From Myxococcales bacterium (lineage in GTDB: Bacteria > Myxococcota_A > Polyangia > Haliangiales > Haliangiaceae), in assembly GCA_016717005.1 (NCBI GenBank), contig JADJUF010000036.1, positions 1 through 64,000 on the forward strand: a DNA stretch of 64,000 nucleotides, written 5' to 3'. Shown piece by piece: positions 55,701 through 64,000 of the stretch. The first letter of the stretch is position 1, and each line of letters opens with the position of its first letter. The translations under genes and the position numbers were made by a program. Below the pieces are notes generated by a model. That model ran no database searches and was not told where the DNA came from. It was given only the letters and a program-made list of their open reading frames with translations.

Positions 55701-58700
55701 CACGCGTCGTAGCCGTAGCGCCGGGTCGCGTAGCCGCCGGTGCGGCTGTCCCAGCGGTCCTGGCGGGTGACGTTGCCGGCCGCGGCCGGCGCGGTCGTGT
55801 AGCTGGTGGCGCCGTCGTAGTAGTGCAGCGTCTGCTTGAGCAGCGCGCCGCCGGTGCCGATGCCGGCGTAGACGTTCTCGTAGGCCGGCTTGGTCACGAC
55901 GAACGTGGTCGGGTTGGGGTAGTACCCGCGCACGGTCGTCACCTCGTCGCCGGCGACGTCGTAGTCGCCCCACTCCTTGGTCGTGAGGGCGTTGCCGTAC
56001 TGGTCGTAGCCGATCTGCGCCACGACCCGTCGACACGACGCGTCGAGGTTGCACTCGTACTCCCAGCGCTCGGTCATGAGCGACGTGTACGGCGGCGCCG
56101 CGTTCTCGGCGTAGACGTAGCTCGTGTAGCTGTAGATCTGGCCGGCGCCGGCGCGGAAGTAGGTCACCTCGGGCTTGGCGATGCAGCCGACGTGCTGGTG
56201 GTAGTAGGTCTCGGTGTAGCTGCCGGCGGCGTCGACGACGGTCGTGACCTTCCGGAAGCCCAGGAAGCTGCGCTCGGTGCTCGACCACAGCCCGCCCTGG
56301 TAGGTGTAGGAGGTCGTGGCGCTGGTGCCGCGGCCGTCGGTGGCGGTGAGGGTAGCGACGGTCTGGGCCACCAGGCCGGTCGGCATGAACGTGTTGCTCC
56401 ACCGGGTCGAGGGCTGGTAGCCGATCGCGGTCGTGCCGCCGAGGCCGTTGTCGACCAGCGTCACCAGATCGCGGCTGGTCTGGTTGGCCTTCACCCGGTA
56501 CCCGTTCACGGTGTAGGCGTCGTCGAGGTAGACCAGATCGACGAGGCCGTCGCCGGTCGCGTCGGCGATGCGGAAGGTCTGCCAGTCGTGGATGGGATCG
56601 TAGCTGCCCCAGTTCTGGGGCGGCGCGAAGCCCTCGGCGCTGCCGAGCATCACGCGGAAGCCGTTGATCGTGTAGTTGTTGTCCAGGTAGAGCAGGTCCT
56701 GGCGACCGTCGCCGTTGGCGTCGACGACCCAGGTCTGGGCCCAGCCGTTGACCGAGTCGTACGGGCCCCAGCTCACCGGCGCGGCGAACGAGGCGCCGGT
56801 GCTGAGCATGACGCGGTAGCCGTTGGCGTCGTAGGCGTCGTCGAGGTAGAGCATGTCGACCTTGCCGTCGCCGTTCATGTCGGCCATCCACCACGCCGAC
56901 CAGCTGTTGAGCGCGTCGTACGCGCCCCAGTTGACCGGCGGCGCGAACGACGTGCCCCGGTTCACCATCACCCGCCAGCCGTTCACCGGGTACGCGTCGT
57001 CGAGGTAGACGATGTCGGGCCGGCCGTCGCCGGTGACGTCGGCGATGCGGGTCTGCGCCCAGCCGTTGACGCCGTCGTACGCGGCCCAGTTCTGCGGCGC
57101 GCTGAACCCGGTCCCGGTCGACAGCATCACCCGCCAGCCGTTCACCGTGTACGCGTCGTCGAGGTAGAGCAGGTCGGTCTTGTCGTCGCCGTTGACGTCG
57201 ATGGCCCAGAACGCCGACCAGCTGTTGAGCGCGTCGTACGCGCCCCAGTTCTGCGGCGGCAGGAAGCTGGTGCCGGTCGACAGCATCACCCGGTAGCCGT
57301 TGGTCGGGTACGCGTCGTCGAGGTACAGCAGATCGGCCTTGCCGTCGCCGTTCATGTCCCGCACCCAGAACTGCGCCCACGCCAGGATCCCGTCGTACGC
57401 CGCCCAGTTCTGCGGCGCCCCGAACCCGGTCCCGGTCGACGGCATCACCCGCCACCCGTTCACCGTGTACGCGTCGTCCAGGTAGACCAGATCGTCCTTG
57501 CCGTCGCCGGTCACGTCGGCCGTGAAGAACCCCGACCAGCTGTTGATGCCGTCGTACGCGGCCCAGTTCTGCTCCGGCGCGAAGCCGTTGGTCGCGGCGG
57601 GCGTGCTGAACCGCGACGGCGGCAGGCTGGTGCCGCCGGTGACCGCGCCGGCGCCGTCGACCGCGGCGTCGCGGCCGAACGGCGTGACCGAGACCAGGAC
57701 CGACCGCCCCGACGACCCGCTCGCGGCGAAGGTCGCGAGCTCGGCCAGGTTGCGCTTCACGCGGTAGCCGTTCACGGTGTAGGCGTCGTCGAGGTAGACC
57801 AAGTCGACGAGGCCGTCGCCGGTGACGTCGCTGACCTTGAACGTGGCCCAGTCGTGGATCGGATCGTAGGTGCCCCAGGTCGCGGGCGACGCGAAGCCGG
57901 CGCCGGTCGAGGCCAGCACCCGGAAGCCGGTGCTGCCGTAGGCGTTGTCGAGGTACAGCAGATCGGCCTTGTGGTCGCCGTTGGTGTCGACCACCCAGGT
58001 CTGGGCCCAGCCCGCGACCGAGTCGTAGTCGCCCCACCGGACCGGGGCGGCGAACGACGCGCCGGTGCTCAGCATCACGTGGTAGCCGTTGGCGTCGTAG
58101 GCGTCATCCAGGTAGAGCATGTCGACCTTGCCGTCGCCGTCCATGTCGGCCATCCACCACGCCGACCAGCTGTGGAGCGCGTCGTACGCGCCCCAGTTGA
58201 CCGGCGGCGCGAACGACGTGCCCCGGTTCACCATCACCCGATAGCCGTTCACCGGGTACGCGTCGTCGAGGTAGACGATGTCGGGCCGGCCGTCGCCGGT
58301 GACGTCGGCGATGCGGGTCTGGGCCCAGCCGAGGATGCCGTCGTACGCGGCCCAGTTCTGCGGCGGCAGGAAGCTGGTGCCGGTCGACAGCATCACCCGC
58401 CAGCCGTTCACCGTGTACGCGTCGTCGAGGTAGAGCAGGTCGGTCTTGGCGTCGCCGTTGACGTCGACGGCCCAGAACCCCGACCAGCTGTTGAGCGCGT
58501 CGTACGCGCCCCAGTTCTGCGGCGGCAGGAAGCTGGTGCCGGTCGACAGCATCACCCGGTAGCCGTTGGTCGGGTACGCGTCGTCGAGGTACAGCAGATC
58601 GGCCTTGCCGTCGCCGTTCATGTCCCGCACCCAGAACTGCGCCCACGCCAGGATCCCGTCGTACGCCGCCCAGTTCTGCGGCGCCCCGAACCCGGTCCCG

Positions 58701-59668
58701 GTCGACGGCATCACCCGCCACCCGTTCACCGTGTACGCGTCGTCCAGGTAGACCAGATCGTCCTTGCCGTCGCCGGTCACGTCGGCCGTGAAGAACCCCG
58801 ACCAGCTGTTGATGCCGTCGTACGCGGCCCAGTTCTGCTCGGGGGCGAAGCGGTTGGTCGTGGGCGGGGCCTGGCTGACGCCGGTCACGCCGCCGCTGGT
58901 GCCGTAGTCCAGCCGGTAGGCGCGGCTGCGCGCGCCGCTGACGGTCACGTCGATCGACCGCAGCCGGTAGCGGGTCGTGCCGAGCGCGCCGCCGGTCGCG
59001 AACGTGATCGGATCGGGCCGCGCCTCGCGGAACAACCGGATCAGCGCGCCGTTGTAGCTGATCTGATCCGGGTAACAGTCCTCGCCGGGATCGCACCACC
59101 ACCCGTAGGTCACGGTGTTGCCGCTGCGGTCGGCGACGGTGCCGAGGCCCCAGCGGAAGGTGCCGCGCGCGGTCGTGTAGACCGCGCGGTAGGTGCGGGT
59201 CGTGCCGTCCTTCTCGGTGACGGTCCAGGTGTTGGCCCCGGCGTCGAACGCGATCCGCTGGTAGCTCTCGATCCGCGTCGAGTGGGTCCCGCCGGTCGTG
59301 CAGCTCGGGCTGGTGCTCCCGGCCGCGCAGGGAACCAGCTCGCCGCCCCCGAGCAAGAAGACGTCGCTGGCGTCGTAGCTGGGCGCGCCGCGCTTCGCGC
59401 CGGCGCGCTCGATCGCGCCGAAGCCCTCGAGCGACCAGCCGACGCCGACGAGGCCGTTGCCGCTCGACGACGCGTAGCTGAGCGACAGCCGCGGCTCGAG
59501 GCCGTGGAACGGTGGGGCCTCGATCTGGATCTCGGTCTGGAAGGTGCCGAAGAACGGGTTGACCTGCTCTCGCTCACCGCCCCAGGCCGTCGACGCGACC
59601 GCGCCGATGGCGACCGCCAGTGTGAGCGAGAACGTGATCCGACGCCGCAGCGACGTGACGACTTGCAT
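52721..59668 (-). CDS. Giant secreted SpvB/VCBS/Rhs-repeat protein
   Basis: This is a 2315-residue protein. ATG 59668 with an AAGGGG site and signal peptide (ITFSLTLAVAIGAVASTAWG). SpvB/TcB-like N-terminal domain about 35-270 (NPFFGTFQTEIQIEAPPF, LSYASSSGNGLVGVGWSL). Fourteen VCBS/FG-GAP repeats of about 47 residues in two blocks of seven (about 277-630 and 698-1063), most with calcium loops such as DMNGDGKADLLYLDD. Rhs/YD repeats about 1215-1990. Core-associated motif NARYYDARLGRFLSPDS and RYAFGYNNPICNTDPTGH about 2010-2041. The 270-residue C-terminal domain is hydrophobic then mixed (IGLAFTAVGYITKD, RLHGIVHDGYGFAFIDFG) and matches no toxin I recognise. Probably exported and shell-forming. 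Confidence 0.88.
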   Translation of the reverse strand: MQVVTSLRRRITFSLTLAVAIGAVASTAWGGEREQVNPFFGTFQTEIQIEAPPFHGLEPRLSLSYASSSGNGLVGVGWSLEGFGAIERAGAKRGAPSYDASDVFLLGGGELVPCAAGSTSPSCTTGGTHSTRIESYQRIAFDAGANTWTVTEKDGTTRTYRAVYTTARGTFRWGLGTVADRSGNTVTYGWWCDPGEDCYPDQISYNGALIRLFREARPDPITFATGGALGTTRYRLRSIDVTVSGARSRAYRLDYGTSGGVTGVSQAPPTTNRFAPEQNWAAYDGINSWSGFFTADVTGDGKDDLVYLDDAYTVNGWRVMPSTGTGFGAPQNWAAYDGILAWAQFWVRDMNGDGKADLLYLDDAYPTNGYRVMLSTGTSFLPPQNWGAYDALNSWSGFWAVDVNGDAKTDLLYLDDAYTVNGWRVMLSTGTSFLPPQNWAAYDGILGWAQTRIADVTGDGRPDIVYLDDAYPVNGYRVMVNRGTSFAPPVNWGAYDALHSWSAWWMADMDGDGKVDMLYLDDAYDANGYHVMLSTGASFAAPVRWGDYDSVAGWAQTWVVDTNGDHKADLLYLDNAYGSTGFRVLASTGAGFASPATWGTYDPIHDWATFKVSDVTGDGLVDLVYLDDAYTVNGYRVKRNLAELATFAASGSSGRSVLVSVTPFGRDAAVDGAGAVTGGTSLPPSRFSTPAATNGFAPEQNWAAYDGINSWSGFFTADVTGDGKDDLVYLDDAYTVNGWRVMPSTGTGFGAPQNWAAYDGILAWAQFWVRDMNGDGKADLLYLDDAYPTNGYRVMLSTGTSFLPPQNWGAYDALNSWSAFWAIDVNGDDKTDLLYLDDAYTVNGWRVMLSTGTGFSAPQNWAAYDGVNGWAQTRIADVTGDGRPDIVYLDDAYPVNGWRVMVNRGTSFAPPVNWGAYDALNSWSAWWMADMNGDGKVDMLYLDDAYDANGYRVMLSTGASFAAPVSWGPYDSVNGWAQTWVVDANGDGRQDLLYLDNNYTINGFRVMLGSAEGFAPPQNWGSYDPIHDWQTFRIADATGDGLVDLVYLDDAYTVNGYRVKANQTSRDLVTLVDNGLGGTTAIGYQPSTRWSNTFMPTGLVAQTVATLTATDGRGTSATTSYTYQGGLWSSTERSFLGFRKVTTVVDAAGSYTETYYHQHVGCIAKPEVTYFRAGAGQIYSYTSYVYAENAAPPYTSLMTERWEYECNLDASCRRVVAQIGYDQYGNALTTKEWGDYDVAGDEVTTVRGYYPNPTTFVVTKPAYENVYAGIGTGGALLKQTLHYYDGATSYTTAPAAAGNVTRQDRWDSRTGGYATRRYGYDAWGNLTADTDELGRTQTFAYDGTYHVFRTRRCDALGRCTSATYDSTLAAPLTEVDASGGVRVVTYDALGRVATETNPGSGTMTWQYLAWGDPQQQRIRQILPDGSGDGLWTEAYLDGAMRKYKWAREGGAQREVVYSAMTTRVWKASAWYAPATEPARWQIHAYDGAGRMVRTTNPDGTFAEVSYGDGYARKTNEVGDVTFEYVDGAGRLIKVVEQDGAVARTTLTQRDAVGRVIGRTDAVGRTSSNQWDSLDRQTRACDPDTGCWSYTHDAAGLVATVTDAKGQTFAIARDAVGRPIRKNLPDGTFVAWTYDEAGHGKSLGGDQPTSVTWPSGTDHLTYDAAGRVVVSTRCVTGACQTQRWSYDALGRQIDTTYPTGEVVRWTYDSAGRLASVPGYVTSMTWNARDQLTSMTYANGVVQTYGYTAERAALASSVVTKGATRLYDASYAYDGAGRVASSSSTTDALFNNSYTYDRLGRLTGVAGAQPESFTYDPTGNITSSAAVGAYQYTDAAHAHAVTRAGTDTFTYDGNGNQLTGGGRTLTWDSENRLVAVSTGTATASYAYDAEGQRVARDGTAGLTRFYGKQFEVQPGGHTVAHIYAGPMPVARVSNLTGTTFLHQDRLGSIQLITTAAGVPSRQLDYSVFGRTTATSGSGASERGFQGHETEADVGLIYMNARYYDARLGRFLSPDSVIPDPRNPAALNRYAFGYNNPICNTDPTGHVPVVAALITAVTVNSTVAWIGLAFTAVGYITKDPLLMTIGGVMTGFAAGAAGTLLGGGMAGGILGASVAALTSPLSPLDPKVKSALGWAYGIASFASAQMKASVEIENKIAAGRKLVSDGGAEDLLAKFENPDSAAATLYEISSKGVVDASGSPMSVRSILDKIIANNDLKAGMLGPSQAGSVMGAILDKTVGWIPSVRLHGIVHDGYGFAFIDFGTGPGFGGAGGSAGAWLTGFLGGGNMLKGQVEGLYRWGSLDMFGGAKTDGTNRRFGR
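57217..57574. repeat. Internal duplication in the Rhs gene, copy 2
   Basis: About 358 bp identical by eye to 58483-58840, offset 1266 bp (422 codons). It encodes several VCBS repeats. Confidence 0.8.
58483..58840. repeat. Internal duplication in the Rhs gene, copy 1
   Basis: Matches 57217-57574. The rest of the two VCBS blocks is clearly homologous but diverged, so this stretch was recently homogenised. Confidence 0.8.
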
Positions 59669-59710
59669 CGAGGGCCCCTTCTCGACTTCGGTTTGCGCGT
59701 GATCAAGTTC

Positions 59711-59716
59711 ACGATA
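59711..59716 (-). promoter_or_regulatory. -10-like hexamer upstream of the Rhs gene
   Basis: Reverse-strand TATCGT lies 42 nt before ATG 59668, giving a normal leader that contains the AAGGGG ribosome site. Confidence 0.35.
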
Positions 59717-59850
59717 GTCCAAGCGCGGATCCGAACTCCACTGCGCCGGTCCGGGGTGATCGCGCCCCTGGGTCGATTTTCTTCGTCGGCGCCGCTGTCG
59801 GGCGGCGACGCACGATGTGGGCGACGCGGTGCGCCGTCGCGTCACGGGGG

Positions 59851-59888
59851 TTGACGCCGATGATATCTGGTGCATATTTTAGAATATG
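59851..59888 (+). promoter_or_regulatory. Promoter with palindromic operator covering the start codon
   Basis: TTGACG (59851-59856), an 18-bp spacer and TATTTT (59875-59880) form a good promoter. The palindrome CATATT-TTAG-AATATG (59873-59888) covers the -10 and the ATG at 59886. Transcription would begin almost at the start codon, and a repressor on the palindrome would block it; the gene product has a DNA-binding fold, so autoregulation is likely. Confidence 0.55.
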
Positions 59889-60307
59889 TCGAAGAGACCC
59901 CCGCCCGAGACCGCGCTGTACGTGCGGCTGCCCGCGACGGCGGGCGCCAAGCTCGACCGCGCCGCCGAGGCGCTGCGGATCCACAAGAAGGATCTGGTCG
60001 CCGGCCTGGTCGCCCGCTATGTCGACCCGGACAGCCCGCAGGGGCTGACGGAGCTCGGCGCGCTGGCGCAGCCGCGCCGCAACAGCGACCGGGTCGGGGC
60101 CGGCGCGACCCTCGGCGCGTACTCGTTCCAGCCCTACGACCTGCCGGAGGTGATGAGCGCCGACCAGGCCGCGCAGCTCCTCCAGATCGACGAGGCGCTC
60201 GTGGTCGAGCTGGCCGAGGCCGGCACCCTGCCCGGGCGTAAGCTCGGCGCCGCCTGGCGCTTCTCCCGCGCCGCGCTGGTGGCGTGGCTCGCCACCCCGG
60301 AGCCCCG

Positions 60308-60311
<4 letters not shown>
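59886..60311 (+). CDS. RHH plus excisionase-type HTH DNA-binding protein
   Basis: This is a 141-residue protein. Residues 8-48 look like a ribbon-helix-helix domain (ALYVRLPATAGAKLDRAAEALRIHKKDLVAGLVARY). Residues 88-138 look like a MerR/excisionase winged helix (EVMSADQAAQLLQIDEALVVELAEAGTLPGRKLGAAWRFSRAAL). A linker with QPRRNSDRVGAG joins them. The combination suggests a transcription regulator recognising a compound site, perhaps the palindrome over its own start. It overlaps the clpP start by 4 bp (ATGA), so regulator and protease are made together. Confidence 0.7.
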
Positions 60312-60904
<593 letters not shown>

Positions 60905-60961
60905 CCCGCGTCAGCGACCGTCGGCGCGTGCACGGCCACGCACCCGCGCCGCGACCTGCGC

Positions 60962-62302
<1,341 letters not shown>

Positions 62303-62468
62303 GTGCGCACGATCGCACGGGCGGTGGTCCGTCACCAGCGGTTGACGGCGACGGCGCGCGGCTGTGGCGTGAACGCGACGATGCCCGCGCACCTGCGCCA
62401 GCGACTCTGCGCGCTTGGGCCCTTGCGCCGGCGGCACGCCCCTTGCTGACATGGCAGGCGTCTTGCCT

Positions 62469-64000
62469 ATGCTGACCTCGCCTCGCCTCGCCGCGCTGTC
62501 CACGCTGTCCACGCTGGCCGCGCTCGTCGCCGCCGCGCCCGCCCACGCCCAGCCGATCGCGCCCGCGCCGTCGATGCCCGTGCCGCCCGCCGCCGCGCCG
62601 ACGCCGTGGTCGCCCGTCGATGACGACGGCTGGCCGCGGGGCGTGTCGCTCGAGTCGCTGCGCGGCCTGCGGCCGTGTCGCTTCGGCGAGGTGATGCCCG
62701 GCCCCGGCGCGCGCATCCCGTGCCGGCCGGCCGCCACCCCGGATCCGGTGCAGTGGCGGTGGGGCATCGACTGGACCAACGGCGTGGCGCTCGACAGCGA
62801 CGTCACCACCGGCGCGGCGCAGGCGCTCGGGGTCGAGCTCGACTTCACCTTCGGCCACCACCTCGCGCTGGGCGCGCGCTACGAGCTGATGGGCGTCGGG
62901 CTGCGGACGACGCCCGACGACGTGACGATCGCGCGCGCCCAGCGCTTCTTCGCGCAGGCGCGGTGGCGGGCGTTCACCGACGAGGTCGATCGCGACGCGT
63001 GGGCGCTGGCGGTGGGCGGCGGCTACGCCCTCAACGCCGCGGCGCTCGGCGACGACGCGCCGCTGGCGCGGGTGGCGCTGGCGCGCGAGGTGGGCATGTA
63101 CCTCGACGACGAGAACGCCGCCGTCGCCGCGCTCGAGGTGGCCTACACCCGCCGCCTGGGCCGCGACAGCGTCGACACGGTCGCGGCGTCGCTGCGGATC
63201 GGCTTCGAGTTCAACATCAAGGAGCCCGGCAACGTCGACCAGCCCGATCAGGTGTGGTCGCGGCGGGTGTGGACCGGCGCCGACGTGTTCGCGTCGCCGG
63301 TGATGTTCGGGATGGGCGCGTCCCTGGGCCTGCGGCTCGCCGACAACCTGCACCTCGTGGCCAGCGGCAACTACGTGTTCGGCCGCGCCCCCGACACCGT
63401 CGAGATCGAGGGCCTGCACGGCACCGTGGCCGCGCTCGGCGGTGTCCGCCTGGGCCCGGCGTGGCCGGCGCCGGCGCCGCTGTACCTGCAGGTGCAGGCC
63501 GGCCCCGGCCTGGTGGCCACCGATCGTGGGCTCGAGCAGCACCTGTTCGCCGACGCCGAGTTCGGGGTCGGGTTCCGCAGCTGCGGCGGCCGGGTGTCGC
63601 CGGGCGTGCGCCTGCGCGGCCAGCTCGACGACGGCGTGCGGGTGCTGACCGGCGCGTTCGTGCTGTCGGTGGCGTGGGGCGCCGGCGCGGGCGACGGCCA
63701 CCGCGGCTGCGGCGGCCCGGCGATCGACGACCTCGGGCCGGTCGCGTACATGCCGATGCCGCCGCCGGAGCCGACGCCGATCGCGCCGCCGCCGCCCGAG
63801 CCGACGTCCCTGACCGGCGGCGGCACGCTCGACGGCAGCGGCGCGGTGGTCGGCGGCGGCGGCGGCACCACCGTGGTGAGCGGCGGCGCGCAGGTCGACG
63901 TGGTCGTCACGCCGCCGCCGCCGCCCCAGCCGTTCGAGCTCGACGTCAGCCTCGGCGCGGTGTTCCTCGGCGGCGCGATCCAGGTCCGGATCGATCCGCG
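62469..64000 (+). CDS. Outer-membrane protein, 3' end beyond window
   Basis: The frame from ATG 62469 is open to the window end (510 codons; ATG 62451 is an alternative start). Signal peptide (LAALSTLSTLAALVAAAPAHA), Pro-rich linker, then strands with aromatic girdle residues (WGIDWTNGVALD, LDFTFGHHLALGARYELMGVG, NLHLVASGNYVFGRA, VFVLSVAWGAG-like end), as in a beta-barrel of about 350 residues. A Pro/Glu and Gly-rich segment (PMPPPEPTPIAPPPPEPT, GGGGGTTVVSGGA) follows, then the start of another domain (FELDVSLGAVFLGGAIQVRI). Four Cys may pair. Promoter: CTGACA-N16-TATGCT is seen but would start transcription near or after the ATG, so the start is uncertain. Confidence 0.68.
   Translation, partial: MLTSPRLAALSTLSTLAALVAAAPAHAQPIAPAPSMPVPPAAAPTPWSPVDDDGWPRGVSLESLRGLRPCRFGEVMPGPGARIPCRPAATPDPVQWRWGIDWTNGVALDSDVTTGAAQALGVELDFTFGHHLALGARYELMGVGLRTTPDDVTIARAQRFFAQARWRAFTDEVDRDAWALAVGGGYALNAAALGDDAPLARVALAREVGMYLDDENAAVAALEVAYTRRLGRDSVDTVAASLRIGFEFNIKEPGNVDQPDQVWSRRVWTGADVFASPVMFGMGASLGLRLADNLHLVASGNYVFGRAPDTVEIEGLHGTVAALGGVRLGPAWPAPAPLYLQVQAGPGLVATDRGLEQHLFADAEFGVGFRSCGGRVSPGVRLRGQLDDGVRVLTGAFVLSVAWGAGAGDGHRGCGGPAIDDLGPVAYMPMPPPEPTPIAPPPPEPTSLTGGGTLDGSGAVVGGGGGTTVVSGGAQVDVVVTPPPPPQPFELDVSLGAVFLGGAIQVRIDP

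Noticed and set aside
62468..62473. TATGCT at the start of the last gene as a leaderless -10
   Set aside because: It overlaps the best ATG, and no in-frame start follows at 6-7 nt, so either the promoter or the start is wrong; left undecided.

Overview
The window is about 72-73% G+C with near-saturated G/C third codon positions. It looks like chromosomal DNA of a myxobacterium-type organism (phylum Myxococcota, class Polyangia; my best guess is Haliangiales/Kofleriaceae). The signs are many lipoproteins with acidic Asp-Ala-Pro linkers, several eukaryote-like Ser/Thr kinases carrying TPR or AAA domains, small c-type cytochrome lipoproteins with DUF1501 neighbours, GGDEF proteins fused to FHA or receiver domains, and a giant SpvB/VCBS/Rhs protein. 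No rRNA, tRNA, CRISPR array, prophage or intact transposase gene was seen.

Layout. 0-12 kb: end of hslO (Hsp33), a HupE/UreJ-like membrane protein, a Cys-rich lipoprotein, and a reverse-strand DUF1501/DUF1549/cytochrome lipoprotein cluster, with many apparent single-base frameshifts. 7.6-13.7 kb: a regulatory hub with a STAS protein, a pseudo-receiver/HATPase protein, a divergent receiver-GGDEF-EAL protein, a PilT-type ATPase and an ElaA-type acetyltransferase. 13.7-25.5 kb: a membrane protein, a LOG-family enzyme, two tandem cytochrome/propeller lipoproteins plus a third heme lipoprotein, cysteine synthase, a Fur-box-controlled envelope protein with a mini-cytochrome, a secreted RNase, a DJ-1/PfpI protein and a GNAT enzyme. 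25.5-35 kb: repeat-rich intergenic DNA, a selenocysteine-containing SelD, a zinc-ribbon Ser/Thr kinase, an Omp85-like protein, a DUF4390/NtrY-like kinase pair and an FHA-GGDEF protein. 35-48.9 kb: an alpha/beta hydrolase with glycerol kinase, lipoproteins, a 1303-residue kinase/ATPase/TPR regulator, an H1-like basic protein, a nucleotidyltransferase with a tiny partner, and a kinase-TPR protein. 48.9-64 kb: a ceramidase-like lipoprotein, an AlkD-like protein with an H1-like tail, the 2315-residue SpvB/VCBS/Rhs protein, an RHH-HTH regulator coupled to ClpP, threonine synthase, and the start of an outer-membrane protein that runs off the window.

Common threads. The cluster is rich in envelope proteins: lipoproteins, beta-barrels and heme proteins likely in the periplasm or cell surface. 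It also carries signalling proteins using c-di-GMP, Ser/Thr phosphorylation and partner switching. Promoter architecture is unusual: about fifteen genes have a TAnnnT-type -10 hexamer ending only 6-7 nt before the start codon, with no Shine-Dalgarno sequence, which predicts leaderless mRNAs. Small repeats (a double-hairpin element in three places, a 40-48 bp dispersed repeat, a palindromic MITE-like insertion, an inverted-repeat element, and an 80-bp tandem array) sit between genes. The strongest single-gene observation is that selD must start upstream of an in-frame TGA that lies exactly at the catalytic Cys/Sec position and is followed by a bSECIS-like hairpin.
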